64,000 bases of DNA from Emticicia oligotrophica DSM 17448 (lineage in GTDB: Bacteria; Bacteroidota; Bacteroidia; Cytophagales; Spirosomataceae). The stretch lies in contig NC_018748.1 in assembly GCF_000263195.1 (NCBI RefSeq), positions 3,968,001-4,032,000 on the forward strand. The letters run 5' to 3'. Both the position numbers and the translations under genes were made by a program. Positions 53,843 through 63,688 of the stretch are shown in pieces. The notes under the pieces are model-generated. The model did not search any database, was not told the DNA's origin, and worked only from the letters and a program-made list of their open reading frames with translations. The first letter of the stretch is position 1, and each line of letters opens with the position of its first letter.

Positions 53843-53878
53843 AAAAAAGTCTCTTCGGATTACCGTAGAGACTTTTTT
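53843..53878 (+). terminator. Terminator of the OmpA-HhH unit
   Basis: Stem AAAAAAGTCTCT (53843-53854) and AGAGACTTTTTT (53867-53878), extended inside by CGG/CCG, with T-run, about 20 bp past the stop. Confidence 0.9.
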
Positions 53879-53990
53879 AATGCGGTTACAATGTTTTTCT
53901 CGAAAAAAAATGTTTGTTTCGCAGAAAATTATCTAAGATTGAAAATTATTTATTAGATAAATAGTTCTTCAGTTGTTTAAACTATAATTA

Positions 53991-54554
53991 ATGAAAAGGA
54001 TTGCTATTTTTGCTTCTGGCTCAGGAAGTAACGCCGAACGCATTGCCACATATTTTGCAGCGAATGATAAGGTTAGTATTGAGCTTTTTCTTACCAATAA
54101 TCCAACTGCGGGTGTAATCGAACGTGGAAGACGACTAGGAGTTCCGACCGTAATTTTTGATAAGAAAACTTTTAGTAAAACTGATAAAATTGTTCAATTA
54201 TTACAAAATCAGGAAATTGATTTGGTAATTTTAGCTGGTTTTTTGTGGTTGATTCCTGAAAACTTAATAAAAGCATACCCAAATAAAATAGTTAATATAC
54301 ATCCAGCTTTATTGCCAAAATATGGAGGTAAGGGAATGTGGGGGCATTTTGTTCATGAAGCAGTAGTAGCAGCCCATGAAAAAGAGTCTGGAATTACGAT
54401 ACACTATGTAAATGAGCATTATGATGAAGGTGAAGTGATTTTTCAAGCTAAATGTGAAGTCGTTCCATCGGATACGCCTGAAGATGTAGCCAAAAAAGTA
54501 CAATTACTTGAGCATATTCATTTCCCGGAAGTAATTGAAAAACTAATTGAGTAA
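53991..54554 (+). CDS. purN: Phosphoribosylglycinamide formyltransferase
   Basis: Third step of purine synthesis, using 10-formyltetrahydrofolate. The 187-residue protein has IAIFASGSGSNAERIATYF at the N-terminus, VNIHPALLPKYGGKGMWG with catalytic Asn and His, and HYVNEHYDEGEVIFQ with the Asp. It starts a tight four-gene plus-strand unit (purN-corA-yheT-mscS, gaps 26, 31 and 9 bp), with no metabolic link among the others. Confidence 0.95.
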   Translation: MKRIAIFASGSGSNAERIATYFAANDKVSIELFLTNNPTAGVIERGRRLGVPTVIFDKKTFSKTDKIVQLLQNQEIDLVILAGFLWLIPENLIKAYPNKIVNIHPALLPKYGGKGMWGHFVHEAVVAAHEKESGITIHYVNEHYDEGEVIFQAKCEVVPSDTPEDVAKKVQLLEHIHFPEVIEKLIE

Positions 54555-54580
54555 ACAACCTTTAAAAAAAGAGGGCAAAG

Positions 54581-55525
54581 ATGGTTAGAATTTTTTACAA
54601 GGAGGGCAAGCAGGTAAAGAAAGAAACCGATGTCAGAGAGATTGGCCTATTGAAAAACTTGATGTGGGTTGATTTGCAATCACCTACTAACGAAGAAGAA
54701 GAGTGGGTTGAAACAAAGTGTAATATTAGTTTTCAGACTCCGCAAGAAATTGTTGAAATTGAGAGTAGTGCCCGCTATTTTGAACAAAATAATACCATTA
54801 ATGCAAACTCCAACTTTTTAATTGCTGAAAATGATGGTTATTCATTTTATCCAGTTTCTTTTTTAATTAGAGATAATATACTTTTCACCTTTCGCCAAGG
54901 CGATTCTAAGACTTTTGCTGATACGGTAAAAAAGATTCGATTGGGTGAAGAAGTTTTTAAAGATGGGGTTGATATTCTACTTCTTCTATTAGAAACAAGA
55001 ATTGAATCGGATGCAGATTTACTTGAATGGATGACCAAAGAGGTTAAAAGTATTAGCCGTACGCTGAGCCGTGAAAAGAAACCCAAACAAGATTCTCTAA
55101 TTACCATTAATAATCTCCAAGAAAATACGATGGTTATTCGTGAAAGTATCATTGATAAACAAAGGGTACTTTCGCAGATTCTAAGAAGTCTTTATTTTCC
55201 GGAAGATAGAAAAGAACGCCTTCGAATTGTTTTAAAAGATATTAACTCCCTACTTGAGTACACTACTTTTAATTTCGAACGTTTGGAGTATTTGCAGGAT
55301 ACTTTTATGGGCTTGATTAATCTAGAACAGAACGAAATAATAAAGATATTTACTGTTGTAACCATCTGTTTTCTGCCACCTACGCTCATTGCAGGTGTTT
55401 TTGGAATGAATTATCCATTAATTCCAACAACCGAGCATCCTTTCGGATTTTGGATTGCTGTTATTTTAATGGTGATTTCCTCCTTGGGGTTTTTGTGGTT
55501 TTTCAAACGAAGAAGATGGATTTAG
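54581..55525 (+). CDS. corA: CorA-type magnesium/divalent-cation transporter
   Basis: 314-residue CorA-family channel. A long N-terminal cytoplasmic domain and stalk helix lead to two C-terminal membrane helices. The signature GMN is present in LIAGVFGMNYPLI between them, and the C-terminus is basic (FFKRRRWI), as in CorA. Transport of Mg2+, Co2+ or Ni2+ is the known family role. It is in the purN unit. Confidence 0.92.
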   Translation: MVRIFYKEGKQVKKETDVREIGLLKNLMWVDLQSPTNEEEEWVETKCNISFQTPQEIVEIESSARYFEQNNTINANSNFLIAENDGYSFYPVSFLIRDNILFTFRQGDSKTFADTVKKIRLGEEVFKDGVDILLLLLETRIESDADLLEWMTKEVKSISRTLSREKKPKQDSLITINNLQENTMVIRESIIDKQRVLSQILRSLYFPEDRKERLRIVLKDINSLLEYTTFNFERLEYLQDTFMGLINLEQNEIIKIFTVVTICFLPPTLIAGVFGMNYPLIPTTEHPFGFWIAVILMVISSLGFLWFFKRRRWI

Positions 55526-55556
55526 AATGTACGTTATTTAATATTTTTTAAAATAA

Positions 55557-56540
55557 ATGCCAATTTTACCAACAAATAACGAGTATAGGCCACCGAAGTG
55601 GCAATTTAATGCCCATATTCAAACAATCTATCCGAGCCTTTTTCGGAAAATTCCAGTAAATTATCAACGTGAGCGAGTAGAACTAGCAGATGGAGATTTT
55701 CTTGATTTAGATTGGTCATTTGTAAACAATACCCGAGCTAAAAAACTATTAATTGTTACCCATGGATTGGAGGGTGATTCTACTCGACATTATGTGACGG
55801 GAATGATTAAGGTATTTAATGATAATGGGTATGATGGCTTAGGTTGGAATTGTAGAAGTTGTAGTGGAGAAATGAATCGTTTACCACGTTTTTATCATCA
55901 TGGTGATGTAGATGACATTCGATTTGTTGTAAATTATGCAATCAATACCTATGCTTATGAGGAAGTAGTGGTAATTGGCTTTAGTATGGGTGGGAGCATG
56001 ACGATTCGACTTTTAGGGCAAAATCCAGAACTATTACCTTCGCAGGTGAAAATGGGAGTTGCTGTTTCTGTTCCACTCGATTTACACACTTCAGTGTATG
56101 AATTGTATAAGCCTGGAAGAAGATTTTATATGAAACGGTTTATTAATAAACTAGGAAAAAAAATAAAGGAAAAGTCAACACAACATCCGAATAATAAATT
56201 AGTTAGTTATGAAGGGTACAAGCAAATTAAAAACTTTGAAGAGTTTGATAATCGCTATACCGCACAAATGTTTGGTTTCAAAAATGCCCATGATTTCTAC
56301 CAAAAAGCAGCCGCTAAGCCTTTTTTGAAAAATATTCAAGTACCAACATTAATTATACAAGCAATTAATGACCCATTTTTATCTACTGAATGTTTGGATT
56401 TAGGAGAGGCAGGCGATAATCCAAATGTATTGCTTCAACTTTTAAAAATGGGTGGACACGTAGGTTTCATGATGCCAAACTCTAATGAAACTTGGGTTGA
56501 ACGAAGAGTGATAGAGTTTATTAATGAGCACAAAATTTAG
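55557..56540 (+). CDS. YheT-family alpha/beta hydrolase
   Basis: 327-residue COG0429-type hydrolase. The early block PPKWQFNAHIQTIYPSLFRK and LIVTHGLEGDSTRHYVTGM are diagnostic. The nucleophile elbow is VVIGFSMGGSMTIRLLG, the Asp is in AINDPFLSTECL and the His in KMGGHVGFM. Family members have esterase activity of unknown physiological role. No signal peptide. Confidence 0.9.
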   Translation: MPILPTNNEYRPPKWQFNAHIQTIYPSLFRKIPVNYQRERVELADGDFLDLDWSFVNNTRAKKLLIVTHGLEGDSTRHYVTGMIKVFNDNGYDGLGWNCRSCSGEMNRLPRFYHHGDVDDIRFVVNYAINTYAYEEVVVIGFSMGGSMTIRLLGQNPELLPSQVKMGVAVSVPLDLHTSVYELYKPGRRFYMKRFINKLGKKIKEKSTQHPNNKLVSYEGYKQIKNFEEFDNRYTAQMFGFKNAHDFYQKAAAKPFLKNIQVPTLIIQAINDPFLSTECLDLGEAGDNPNVLLQLLKMGGHVGFMMPNSNETWVERRVIEFINEHKI

Positions 56541-56549
56541 TTTTTATAA

Positions 56550-57680
56550 ATGAAACAATTTGAAAAAATCCTACACGAAAGTTTTTTATTTAACCCAGTC
56601 GAAAATTGGCTTTGGTTTATTGGAATAATAATCGTAGGATTTCTTTTTAAAAGAATTTTTTCAGTTCTTCTTAGCAAAATTGTTTATCGATTAATCAAGC
56701 AAGAAACAAGAGATGTACCTGTTTCGAGTTTTGTAGATTTACTCAAACGACCTGTTGAGTTTATCATAACACTTTTGATTATTTACTCAGCTGTAAATGA
56801 AATATCTTTCCCAAAAAGATGGAGGATTATTCCATTTGGTAAGATGAGAGTAAGTGATTTTGCGGATAAAGTGCTTGATACCCTTTTTGTTATCGCTATC
56901 ACGTGGATAATCATAAGGTTGATAAAATTCTTTGCCATTGTTTTTTTGAAAAAAGCGGAGGAAAATGATACAAAAGTTGATGAACATTTAGTGCCATTTT
57001 TTCGAGATATTATTATTGCACTAGTAGTATTTTGTTCGTTTTTCTTGATTCTTGGCTTTGTTTTTAGGCAAGATGTCATAAGTCTGATAACTGGTTTGGG
57101 TATTGGTGGGGTGGCCTTAGCTTTAGCAGCACGTGCTACTCTCGAAAACCTTTTTGCTTCTTTTACGTTATTTACTGAGCAGCCTTTCATTGTTGGAGAT
57201 GATGTAGAATTAGATTCAATGGTGGGAAAAATAGAAAAAGTAGGTTTTAGAAGCACTAGAATTAGGCATGTTGATGGGAGTTTGGTTATTGTTCCAAATC
57301 AAATGTTAGTTTCACAAACGCTTAATAATCTTACTCAAAGAAAAGCTCGACGACATAAGTTTTTTCTGAGATTGAGCTTAGAAACCCCTCTTGAGAAAGT
57401 TAGAATAGTAATACAAGACATTCAGCAACTGCTTGATAATCACCCAGAAACAAGTGCTCAAGAGGGACATGTAAAATTTGATGATATTGGGGAATATTCA
57501 ATCAACTTATTAGTTGTATTTTTTGCGGCTACTCCTGACTATTGGGAAAGTAAAACAATTAGGGAAGATATAAATTATCAAATTTCAAAAGTTTTGGAAA
57601 AGAACGGAGTGGAAATTGCAATGCCTCCAAACGTCGTTGGGGCAAATTATTCATTAAAAAATATTGATGATGATTATTGA
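56550..57680 (+). CDS. MscS-type mechanosensitive ion channel
   Basis: 376-residue membrane channel. About four hydrophobic segments lie in the first 190 residues. The pore helix region reads LITGLGIGGVALALAARATL, followed by the beta domain GDDVELDSMVGKIEKVGFRS and IVPNQMLVSQTLNN, all typical of MscS. It is longer than E. coli MscS because of extra N-terminal helices. Last gene of the purN unit; a hairpin with T-run follows at 57683-57731. Confidence 0.92.
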   Translation: MKQFEKILHESFLFNPVENWLWFIGIIIVGFLFKRIFSVLLSKIVYRLIKQETRDVPVSSFVDLLKRPVEFIITLLIIYSAVNEISFPKRWRIIPFGKMRVSDFADKVLDTLFVIAITWIIIRLIKFFAIVFLKKAEENDTKVDEHLVPFFRDIIIALVVFCSFFLILGFVFRQDVISLITGLGIGGVALALAARATLENLFASFTLFTEQPFIVGDDVELDSMVGKIEKVGFRSTRIRHVDGSLVIVPNQMLVSQTLNNLTQRKARRHKFFLRLSLETPLEKVRIVIQDIQQLLDNHPETSAQEGHVKFDDIGEYSINLLVVFFAATPDYWESKTIREDINYQISKVLEKNGVEIAMPPNVVGANYSLKNIDDDY

Positions 57681-57682
57681 TT

Positions 57683-57731
57683 GCTATTCATGAAGTTAAG
57701 TCATTTTCGAATGAATAGCTTTCTTTTATTC
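57683..57731 (+). terminator. Probable terminator of the purN-corA-yheT-mscS unit
   Basis: GCTATTCAT (57683-57691) pairs with ATGAATAGC (57711-57719), then TTTCTTTTATT. The loop is 19 nt with some inner pairing. Confidence 0.6.
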
Positions 57732-57817
57732 ACGCTCATAAGAACACAATTAACTTTATTGTATAAGGGTATTAAGTGAAAAAGATATTAAAAATGCATA
57801 AAATGTTTAGTTTTTTT

Positions 57818-57847
57818 TTGTAAAATTAAATTATTGTCTTATACTTG
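57818..57847 (+). promoter_or_regulatory. Predicted promoter of rho
   Basis: TTG (57818-57820), 19-bp spacer, TATACTTG (57840-57847), one mismatch from TAnnTTTG. It precedes a leader of about 205 nt. Confidence 0.5.
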
Positions 57848-58062
57848 CATTCAAATCCAAAAAAACACTTCAAACGGTTCTTCTTTTCTTAAGAATCATT
57901 CATCCGTGAACCAGCTAGTTGTGTCCATCAAAAAGTTCCATTTTTTTTCGAGTTAATCCCCGATTATTTTGAACAAAAATCTATAATTTCTTTGGAATTG
58001 CTTTTTCCATGATATATCAAACCGCTAACCATAGCATCATAAAGTATTGTTAATTCTCTCGT

Positions 58063-59814
58063 ATGTACACATTAGAAGAACTGAATCTTAAACTTCTATC
58101 AGAGTTAAGAAAAATTTGTATTGAAATGGGTGTTAAAGATGTGAGAACTGCCTCAAAAACTGAGTTAATACAGAAAGTTTTAGAGCAGCAAAGCTCCAAT
58201 TCCCTTTTCAATATTCCGAAAGACCCTGCCGTAGATCAGGCCGCTGTGAATAATCCAGAACCGCCACTTTTTAAAGAAAAAGAAGATAAAGGTGGTAAAA
58301 CACGTAAAAGACTATCAAAAGTAGAAGAAAAATCTACTTCTGAGAATAATACTGTTCAGGTTGTCCCTCCTGCAGTGGAAGTTGAGCATAAAACACCTCA
58401 TCACAAAAGCAATCAGAATAAGAAAAACGATTTTAAAAAGAATTTTGATAAAGCTCCAAATATTGAATTGGAATCAATCGTAGATGAGCCTCAAGCCAAT
58501 ATTGATGAAGATCCAATTTTATCTATCCCTGAACCAGAAGAGTTTGATTTAGCGGAAATTGATGCAGAGATGGATGAATTTGCTCGTTTGACAGAAGACA
58601 TTGTTCCTGAAATTACTGAGCCGAAAGAAGATAAACGCTACGTAGATACTTATACCAAAGATATTAAGAAGCAGTACAATAACCTAATCAAAGAATTTGA
58701 TGGTATAATTGAGAATGAAGGGGTATTAGAAATTATGCAAGAAGGTGGATACGGCTTCTTACGTTCTGCAGATTATAATTACCTTGCAAGTCCAGACGAT
58801 ATTTATGTATCACCATCTCAAATTAAACTGTTTGGTTTAAAAACGGGTGATACCGTAAAAGGCTCAATTAGACCACCAAAAGAAGGTGAAAAATACTTCG
58901 CACTCTTAAAAGTACTGTCGGTCAATGGAAAAACTACTGAAGAAATTCGCGACCGTATCCCGTTTGAATATCTTACTCCTTTATTTCCAGAAGAACAAAT
59001 CAAATTAAGTGGCCGCCCAGACGTATATTCTACGCGTGTACTCGATTTATTTGCCCCGATTGGAAAAGGACAACGTGGGATGATTGTGGCACAGCCCAAA
59101 ACAGGTAAAACCGTACTTTTGAAAGAAATTGCCAATGCAATTACTCGCAATCACCCTGAAGTTTATTTGATAATTTTACTAATTGATGAAAGACCAGAAG
59201 AGGTAACTGATATGCAAAGAAGTGTTCGTGCAGAGGTTATTGCTTCTACTTTTGATGAAACTGCCGACCGCCATGTAAAAGTATCTGGTGTGGTTTTAGA
59301 GAAGGCAAAACGTTTGGTTGAATGTGGACATGACGTTGTTATTTTGCTTGACTCAATCACACGCTTGGCTCGTGCTTACAATACAGTTATTCCTTCATCG
59401 GGTAAAATTCTTTCGGGTGGTGTTGATGCGAATGCACTCCATAAACCAAAACGTTTCTTTGGGGCCGCTCGTAATGTTGAAAATGGCGGTTCGTTGACAA
59501 TTATTGCTACTGCTTTGATTGATACAGGTTCTAAAATGGATGAGGTAATTTTTGAAGAATTTAAAGGTACAGGTAACATGGAGCTTCAACTTGACCGTAA
59601 ATTGGCCAATAAACGTGTTTATCCTGCAATTGATATTTTGGCTTCGGGTACACGCCGAGAAGACTTATTGATGGATAAAGAATCTCTACAAAAAGTTTGG
59701 TTATTACGTAAGTTTATGGCCGATATGAACCCAATGGAAACCATGGAGTTCTTGCTAGATAAAATGAAAGGAACTCGAAATAATGAAGAGTTTTTATTGA
59801 CAATGAATAGATAG
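58063..59814 (+). CDS. rho: Transcription termination factor Rho
   Basis: Hexameric RNA-dependent ATPase that ends transcription. Rho N-terminal SAP-like domain about 1-46 ([20 protein letters not shown]). Then about 160 residues of charged, low-complexity insert (47-210), absent from E. coli Rho. The RNA-binding cold-shock-like domain is about 215-290 ([20 protein letters not shown]). The ATPase domain has the P-loop [11 protein letters not shown] at about 343-353, [16 protein letters not shown] and [17 protein letters not shown]. The total is 583 residues, against 419 in E. coli. Acidic inserts are common in Bacteroidota Rho and may mediate RNA binding or condensation. Confidence 0.96.
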   Translation: MYTLEELNLKLLSELRKICIEMGVKDVRTASKTELIQKVLEQQSSNSLFNIPKDPAVDQAAVNNPEPPLFKEKEDKGGKTRKRLSKVEEKSTSENNTVQVVPPAVEVEHKTPHHKSNQNKKNDFKKNFDKAPNIELESIVDEPQANIDEDPILSIPEPEEFDLAEIDAEMDEFARLTEDIVPEITEPKEDKRYVDTYTKDIKKQYNNLIKEFDGIIENEGVLEIMQEGGYGFLRSADYNYLASPDDIYVSPSQIKLFGLKTGDTVKGSIRPPKEGEKYFALLKVLSVNGKTTEEIRDRIPFEYLTPLFPEEQIKLSGRPDVYSTRVLDLFAPIGKGQRGMIVAQPKTGKTVLLKEIANAITRNHPEVYLIILLIDERPEEVTDMQRSVRAEVIASTFDETADRHVKVSGVVLEKAKRLVECGHDVVILLDSITRLARAYNTVIPSSGKILSGGVDANALHKPKRFFGAARNVENGGSLTIIATALIDTGSKMDEVIFEEFKGTGNMELQLDRKLANKRVYPAIDILASGTRREDLLMDKESLQKVWLLRKFMADMNPMETMEFLLDKMKGTRNNEEFLLTMNR

Positions 59815-59818
59815 ACAT

Positions 59819-59852
59819 AAAAAAGTCCCAGTCTTTAAAGCTGGGACTTTTT
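59819..59852. terminator. Bidirectional terminator after rho
   Basis: AAAAAGTCCCAG (59820-59831) and CTGGGACTTTTT (59841-59852), 9-nt loop, A- and T-run flanks, directly after the rho stop; the convergent small ORF ends at 59896. Confidence 0.92.
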
Positions 59853-59895
59853 ATTTGGTGGGATTGACTTAACTTAACTTTGTTAACCCTAAAAA

Positions 59896-60138
59896 TTAAC
59901 CATTCTTAATAACCTTCTTTGACCTAATCACATCATCTTGGTTTACAATCACAAAGTAAATACCCTCAGGGAGTCCAGATAAATCAAAATCGTGCAAAGC
60001 CTTTTCATGTACTGCTTCTTGCAAAATTTTGCCCGAAAGATTGGATAACTGATAATGTGTTTCGATACCCGCAGGAACTTTTACATAGACTTTTTCATCG
60101 GGTTCGTTATAGTAAATTACTAATTCGTCTTTATTCAT
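59896..60138 (-). CDS. Stand-alone T9SS C-terminal sorting-domain-like protein
   Basis: 80-residue ORF without signal peptide. Its C-terminal half, LSNLSGKILQEAVHEKA then LSGLPEGIYFVIVNQDD and SKKVIKNG, has the order and spacing of the T9SS type A sorting domain. That domain normally sits at the end of large secreted proteins. It follows the GH13 gene by 27 bp on the same strand, and that protein ends in its own copy (SGYTSGMYFIRT...SKVIKN). It may be a remnant of a lost secreted protein, or a small cytosolic protein with the same fold. Translation is not certain. Confidence 0.6.
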   Translation of the reverse strand: MNKDELVIYYNEPDEKVYVKVPAGIETHYQLSNLSGKILQEAVHEKALHDFDLSGLPEGIYFVIVNQDDVIRSKKVIKNG

Positions 60139-60165
60139 TTTTGCAAGCCCTCTTGTTCAAGGGTT

Positions 60166-62952
60166 CTAATTTTTTATTACTTTACTCGTTCGTGATTTAC
60201 CCTTCTGTGTTGTTCGTATAAAATACATACCACTCGTATAACCCGACAAATCTATACTTGGTTCGATTTCTTTTGTTTCTATCTGATACAATGCTTTCCC
60301 CCAAATATCTTCGAGCGAAATTTGTGTTTTTTCGCCGTTTAATTTTAAAGTTATTTTGTCGGTGGTTGGATTAGGATAAATTTGAAACTTTGAATTATTG
60401 GGCGTTATTTCATTGGCTGTAATGGTGAAATTCCCTTGCCAAGGTACTAAATTTGTCTCAGGCGTTGGTAAGTTGACATTAGTAAATATATGAAATTCTC
60501 CTGCAGCTAAATTAACAATTGGTGTAGCTTCATTGACATTAATTTCTTGTCCTGAAAAGTAATCATACCATTTCCCAGTTTTTTCAAAGTTAATATTTGT
60601 GCTTTCACTTCCGATGCCAAGATTCGCAATTATTCGAACATTCATTGAACTGTGATTCAAGCCTACTTGTTTAACAACTCCTGATGAACTTTCAGTAAAA
60701 TCGCTAGAACTAAATGCTACTTGCGTAGTTTTGAGTTTTATCAGTTCGGCATAAACCTTAAATAGCTTAAGCCTATTTTCATCTTTTAAATACTCCCATT
60801 TTTGAGGTTTTATACCTGTTCTACCGTTAAAATCTATATTTACGTCGTACCCAAATTCGCCAAATTGCCAAAGCATTTTCGGACCCGGATACGCAAAAAA
60901 TAAAGCGGCTAATGCTTTTGTGCGTTCAAGTACTACACCTAAATTTTTGACTTCATTTCGGCCATTATTCAAGGCATCATAAACAATTCGTTCTTCATCA
61001 TGGCTTTCAAGATAACTTACCAAATTTGGTTCATTCCAACCTTTGTATTTATAATTTAGGCCAGATAGACTATTATTATTACCTTTGACCAAATTTCTGG
61101 CAGTACCATTCTGATTTCCCCAAAGCATAAATCCATAATTAGCCAATTCAATTTCTTCAGAATTATCGGCAAAATGTTCTAAAATCAAATAACTATCTTT
61201 ATCAAATGACCGAACTTTATCATAAAAATGCTTTAATGTTTTGATACGATTTTCGTCATAGGCGGCCATTTGTGCATCTGTTAAAGATTTTTTTTGTGTA
61301 AAACCTTTCGATAAATCAAATCGGTATCCATCAACTTTATATTCTTTGAGCCAAAATTCTAAAACACTATCAAAATAGCTTTGGGTAGCTGAACTTTGGT
61401 GATTAAAATCGTAAAATACCGAATATAAATGTGGTGCAGTTGGGTTTTGGAAAGGACTATCAACTGAGGGTTGTGAACCATTCCAATAGGCTTTTGTATA
61501 TGGGAATTCATAATCTGCATGATTGAAAACCACATCAAGAATAACGGCAATACCATTTTCATGGCATTTATCTATTAGATATTTTAAGTCATTTTTTGTG
61601 CCATAAGCTTTATCGGGAGCAGTATAGTAAGTCGGATTATACCCCCAAGAATTATTTGCCGTGAATTCATTAATAGGCATTAATTCGAGTGCATTAATTC
61701 CTAAACGTTTAAAGTACGCAATTGAATCGGCAACTTCTCGGTATCTTCTTGAGTTATTAAAATCTCTTACTAAAAGTTCATAAATGACCAATTTATCTTT
61801 AGTGGGTCTTTTAAAATCATTTATTTTCCAATTATAGGGAGTTTGTCCTGTCTGTATAACCGAAACTGTACCACCAAAGGTGTTTTTGGTAGGATATTGT
61901 TTTAGGTTTGGATAAGTACTAGAAGGTATCTCTGAGTCAAACTTTGGGTCAAGAATTTTCTCGCAAAATGGGTCTCCTACTGCAATTATTCCATCAATTA
62001 AATACTGAAATGCATATTCTTTTCCTTTTTCTAAGTTGTTGATTGTGAGCCAATAACGTTCGCCATCAGGTGCTTGATTCATCAAATATTTAGAGTCAAT
62101 TTGCCAATCATTGAAATCACCAATAAGATGTACAAAGTTTTTCTTTGGTGCAAAAAATGAAAACGTTACGGTATTATCATTGATATAGTTGATGCCGTCT
62201 TTGATATTTGGAGGTAAGTTCAATACTGTATTTTGGGGTTTTATAATAAATGAGAACTCGCTTGTAGAAGATTCGTTTCCAAGTTGTACACTAATTGTGA
62301 TTTTATTAATACCTTCAATGGTTTTGAATTGCAATGTTTTTTGTAAAGAAATAATTGCTGAATCACCACTAACTTGATAAGAAACAATAGGTGAAACTTG
62401 TGTTATTGCTTGAAACGTAAGATTCGCATTGGCTTTCGAAAATTTAAACTTAAAAAGAATATCTTCATTTTTACTAAAAATGGCGTTTGGGACAGGTTCA
62501 ATAATTTTGAAATAAAGCCCATCATCATACAAATTCAAAATAAAATCTTCAGTTTGTGCTTTACCATCTCCACTTTTCAATAATAAACCTAGTTTTTTAA
62601 TGGTTTTACCGGTAGGAACCTTAAAATAATCTCTTGGTTTTAGTTTGATACTCCATCTATCATTGCCTAGTGAACTCATTCGACCTGCTTCAAATGGAAT
62701 ATTAAAGTTAGTTTGACCACTTGGTTGATATTCAAAAGCATTATCAACCGTTCCAGCTCCAGACCATAAAAAAACGTCAGAATTTTTACCCAATAAACCA
62801 CTAACACGTGAATCTTTGGCTTGTTTTAAATCAAAAATTAGTGTAATTTCTTTATCTCCATTAGGAAAGTAAGAATCAGTAGTAACTGCTTGACTAAAAG
62901 ACTTTTGCAGTACAAATAGAAGAAGTGTGCATTGTAGAAAGATGCGTTTCAT
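60166..62952 (-). CDS. Secreted GH13 alpha-amylase-family enzyme with T9SS sorting domain
   Basis: 928-residue glycoside hydrolase. Signal peptide about 1-20 (ending KSFSQ). N-terminal beta-sandwich region about 25-245. CBM48/early-set domain about 255-345 (TVTFSFFAPKKNFVHLIGDF). TIM barrel about 370-755 with IAVILDVVFNHADYEFPYTK, nucleophile D546 in DGYRFDLSKG, acid/base E592 in LILEHFADN and D652 in SHDEERIV. A C-terminal beta domain and a T9SS sorting domain (about 860-928, FQIYPNPTTDKITLKL) follow. It should be exported by the type IX system and degrade starch- or pullulan-like glucans outside the cell. Confidence 0.9.
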   Translation of the reverse strand: MKRIFLQCTLLLFVLQKSFSQAVTTDSYFPNGDKEITLIFDLKQAKDSRVSGLLGKNSDVFLWSGAGTVDNAFEYQPSGQTNFNIPFEAGRMSSLGNDRWSIKLKPRDYFKVPTGKTIKKLGLLLKSGDGKAQTEDFILNLYDDGLYFKIIEPVPNAIFSKNEDILFKFKFSKANANLTFQAITQVSPIVSYQVSGDSAIISLQKTLQFKTIEGINKITISVQLGNESSTSEFSFIIKPQNTVLNLPPNIKDGINYINDNTVTFSFFAPKKNFVHLIGDFNDWQIDSKYLMNQAPDGERYWLTINNLEKGKEYAFQYLIDGIIAVGDPFCEKILDPKFDSEIPSSTYPNLKQYPTKNTFGGTVSVIQTGQTPYNWKINDFKRPTKDKLVIYELLVRDFNNSRRYREVADSIAYFKRLGINALELMPINEFTANNSWGYNPTYYTAPDKAYGTKNDLKYLIDKCHENGIAVILDVVFNHADYEFPYTKAYWNGSQPSVDSPFQNPTAPHLYSVFYDFNHQSSATQSYFDSVLEFWLKEYKVDGYRFDLSKGFTQKKSLTDAQMAAYDENRIKTLKHFYDKVRSFDKDSYLILEHFADNSEEIELANYGFMLWGNQNGTARNLVKGNNNSLSGLNYKYKGWNEPNLVSYLESHDEERIVYDALNNGRNEVKNLGVVLERTKALAALFFAYPGPKMLWQFGEFGYDVNIDFNGRTGIKPQKWEYLKDENRLKLFKVYAELIKLKTTQVAFSSSDFTESSSGVVKQVGLNHSSMNVRIIANLGIGSESTNINFEKTGKWYDYFSGQEINVNEATPIVNLAAGEFHIFTNVNLPTPETNLVPWQGNFTITANEITPNNSKFQIYPNPTTDKITLKLNGEKTQISLEDIWGKALYQIETKEIEPSIDLSGYTSGMYFIRTTQKGKSRTSKVIKN

Positions 62953-62987
62953 TATTTTATAAGTTAAAGTATGTTGTAAAAATACAA

Positions 62988-63581
62988 CTATTTTTTTACA
63001 ACATACTTTTCAAGCACCTCATAAACTCGATGGACGGGTAGTCCCATGACCGTATAAAATGAACCTTCTATTTTAGGTATGCCAATCATTCCGATAAAAT
63101 CCTGAACGCCGTATGCTCCAGCTTTATCAAATGGTTTGCAACGTTCGATATAATAATCTATTTCCCAATCACTCAATTCTTTAAAATGCACGAAAGAAGT
63201 ATCCGAAAATCCAATGGTTTCTTCCTTGGTCATTACACAAACACCAGTAATTACTCGATGTACTCTTCCACTTAGCATTTTTAACATTCCTTTGGCTTCC
63301 TCATAATCAGCGGGTTTATTTAAAATAATACTCGATTCATTTTCACGGTCGATAATAACTACTGTATCTGCACAGAGAATTATTTCATCTTGAAGATTTT
63401 CTTTAAAACATTCTGCTTTAGTTTTAGCTAAGAAAACAGGCACTTCTTCTACTGGCATACGCTCTGAAAAACTTTCATCTGTAGGAATTACTTTTACGGT
63501 AAAGTCAAATCCTGCATTATGCATGATTTCTTTTCTTCTGGGAGAGTTTGAGGCAAGTACAAGCGGTTTTATTAATTTCAT
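62988..63581 (-). CDS. maf: Maf-like nucleoside triphosphate pyrophosphatase
   Basis: Hydrolyses non-canonical or excess nucleoside triphosphates. The N-terminal signature VLASNSPRRKEIMHNAGF, the catalytic region ILCADTVVII and KPADYEEAKGMLKMLSGRVH are typical. The C-terminal block is CKPFDKAGAYGVQDFIGMIG. Start placed at 63581 (MKLIKPLVLASNSPR); an ATG at 63629 would add 16 atypical residues. The product is then 197 residues, as usual. Confidence 0.93.
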   Translation of the reverse strand: MKLIKPLVLASNSPRRKEIMHNAGFDFTVKVIPTDESFSERMPVEEVPVFLAKTKAECFKENLQDEIILCADTVVIIDRENESSIILNKPADYEEAKGMLKMLSGRVHRVITGVCVMTKEETIGFSDTSFVHFKELSDWEIDYYIERCKPFDKAGAYGVQDFIGMIGIPKIEGSFYTVMGLPVHRVYEVLEKYVVKK

Positions 63582-63688
63582 TATTTGATTATTTGTTATT
63601 CGAAGGCGAAATTCGTTATTTTTAGCCAATTATCATTCTTTAAACTAAAGAAGTAGAGTGAATTATTGAAAAAACGTTAAATTAGGGC

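Larger units (their letters stand above)
57681..58062. other. Region between mscS and rho: terminator, rho promoter and long rho leader
   Basis: 382 bp. The left end carries the mscS terminator hairpin. A promoter with both boxes lies at 57818-57847, leaving a leader of about 205 nt before rho. The leader contains the palindrome TTCTTAAGAA and complementary GGTTC/GAACC segments (about 57877-57914). No ORF was recognised. Confidence 0.6.

Noticed and set aside
56783-57256. 157-codon minus-strand ORF inside the mscS-type gene
   Set aside because: Lys/Ser/Thr-rich antisense translation of a conserved membrane channel; a shadow.
57900-57960. tRNA-like sequence in the rho leader (GGTTC/GAACC)
   Set aside because: No cloverleaf, anticodon stem or acceptor stem can be formed; simple leader pairing only.
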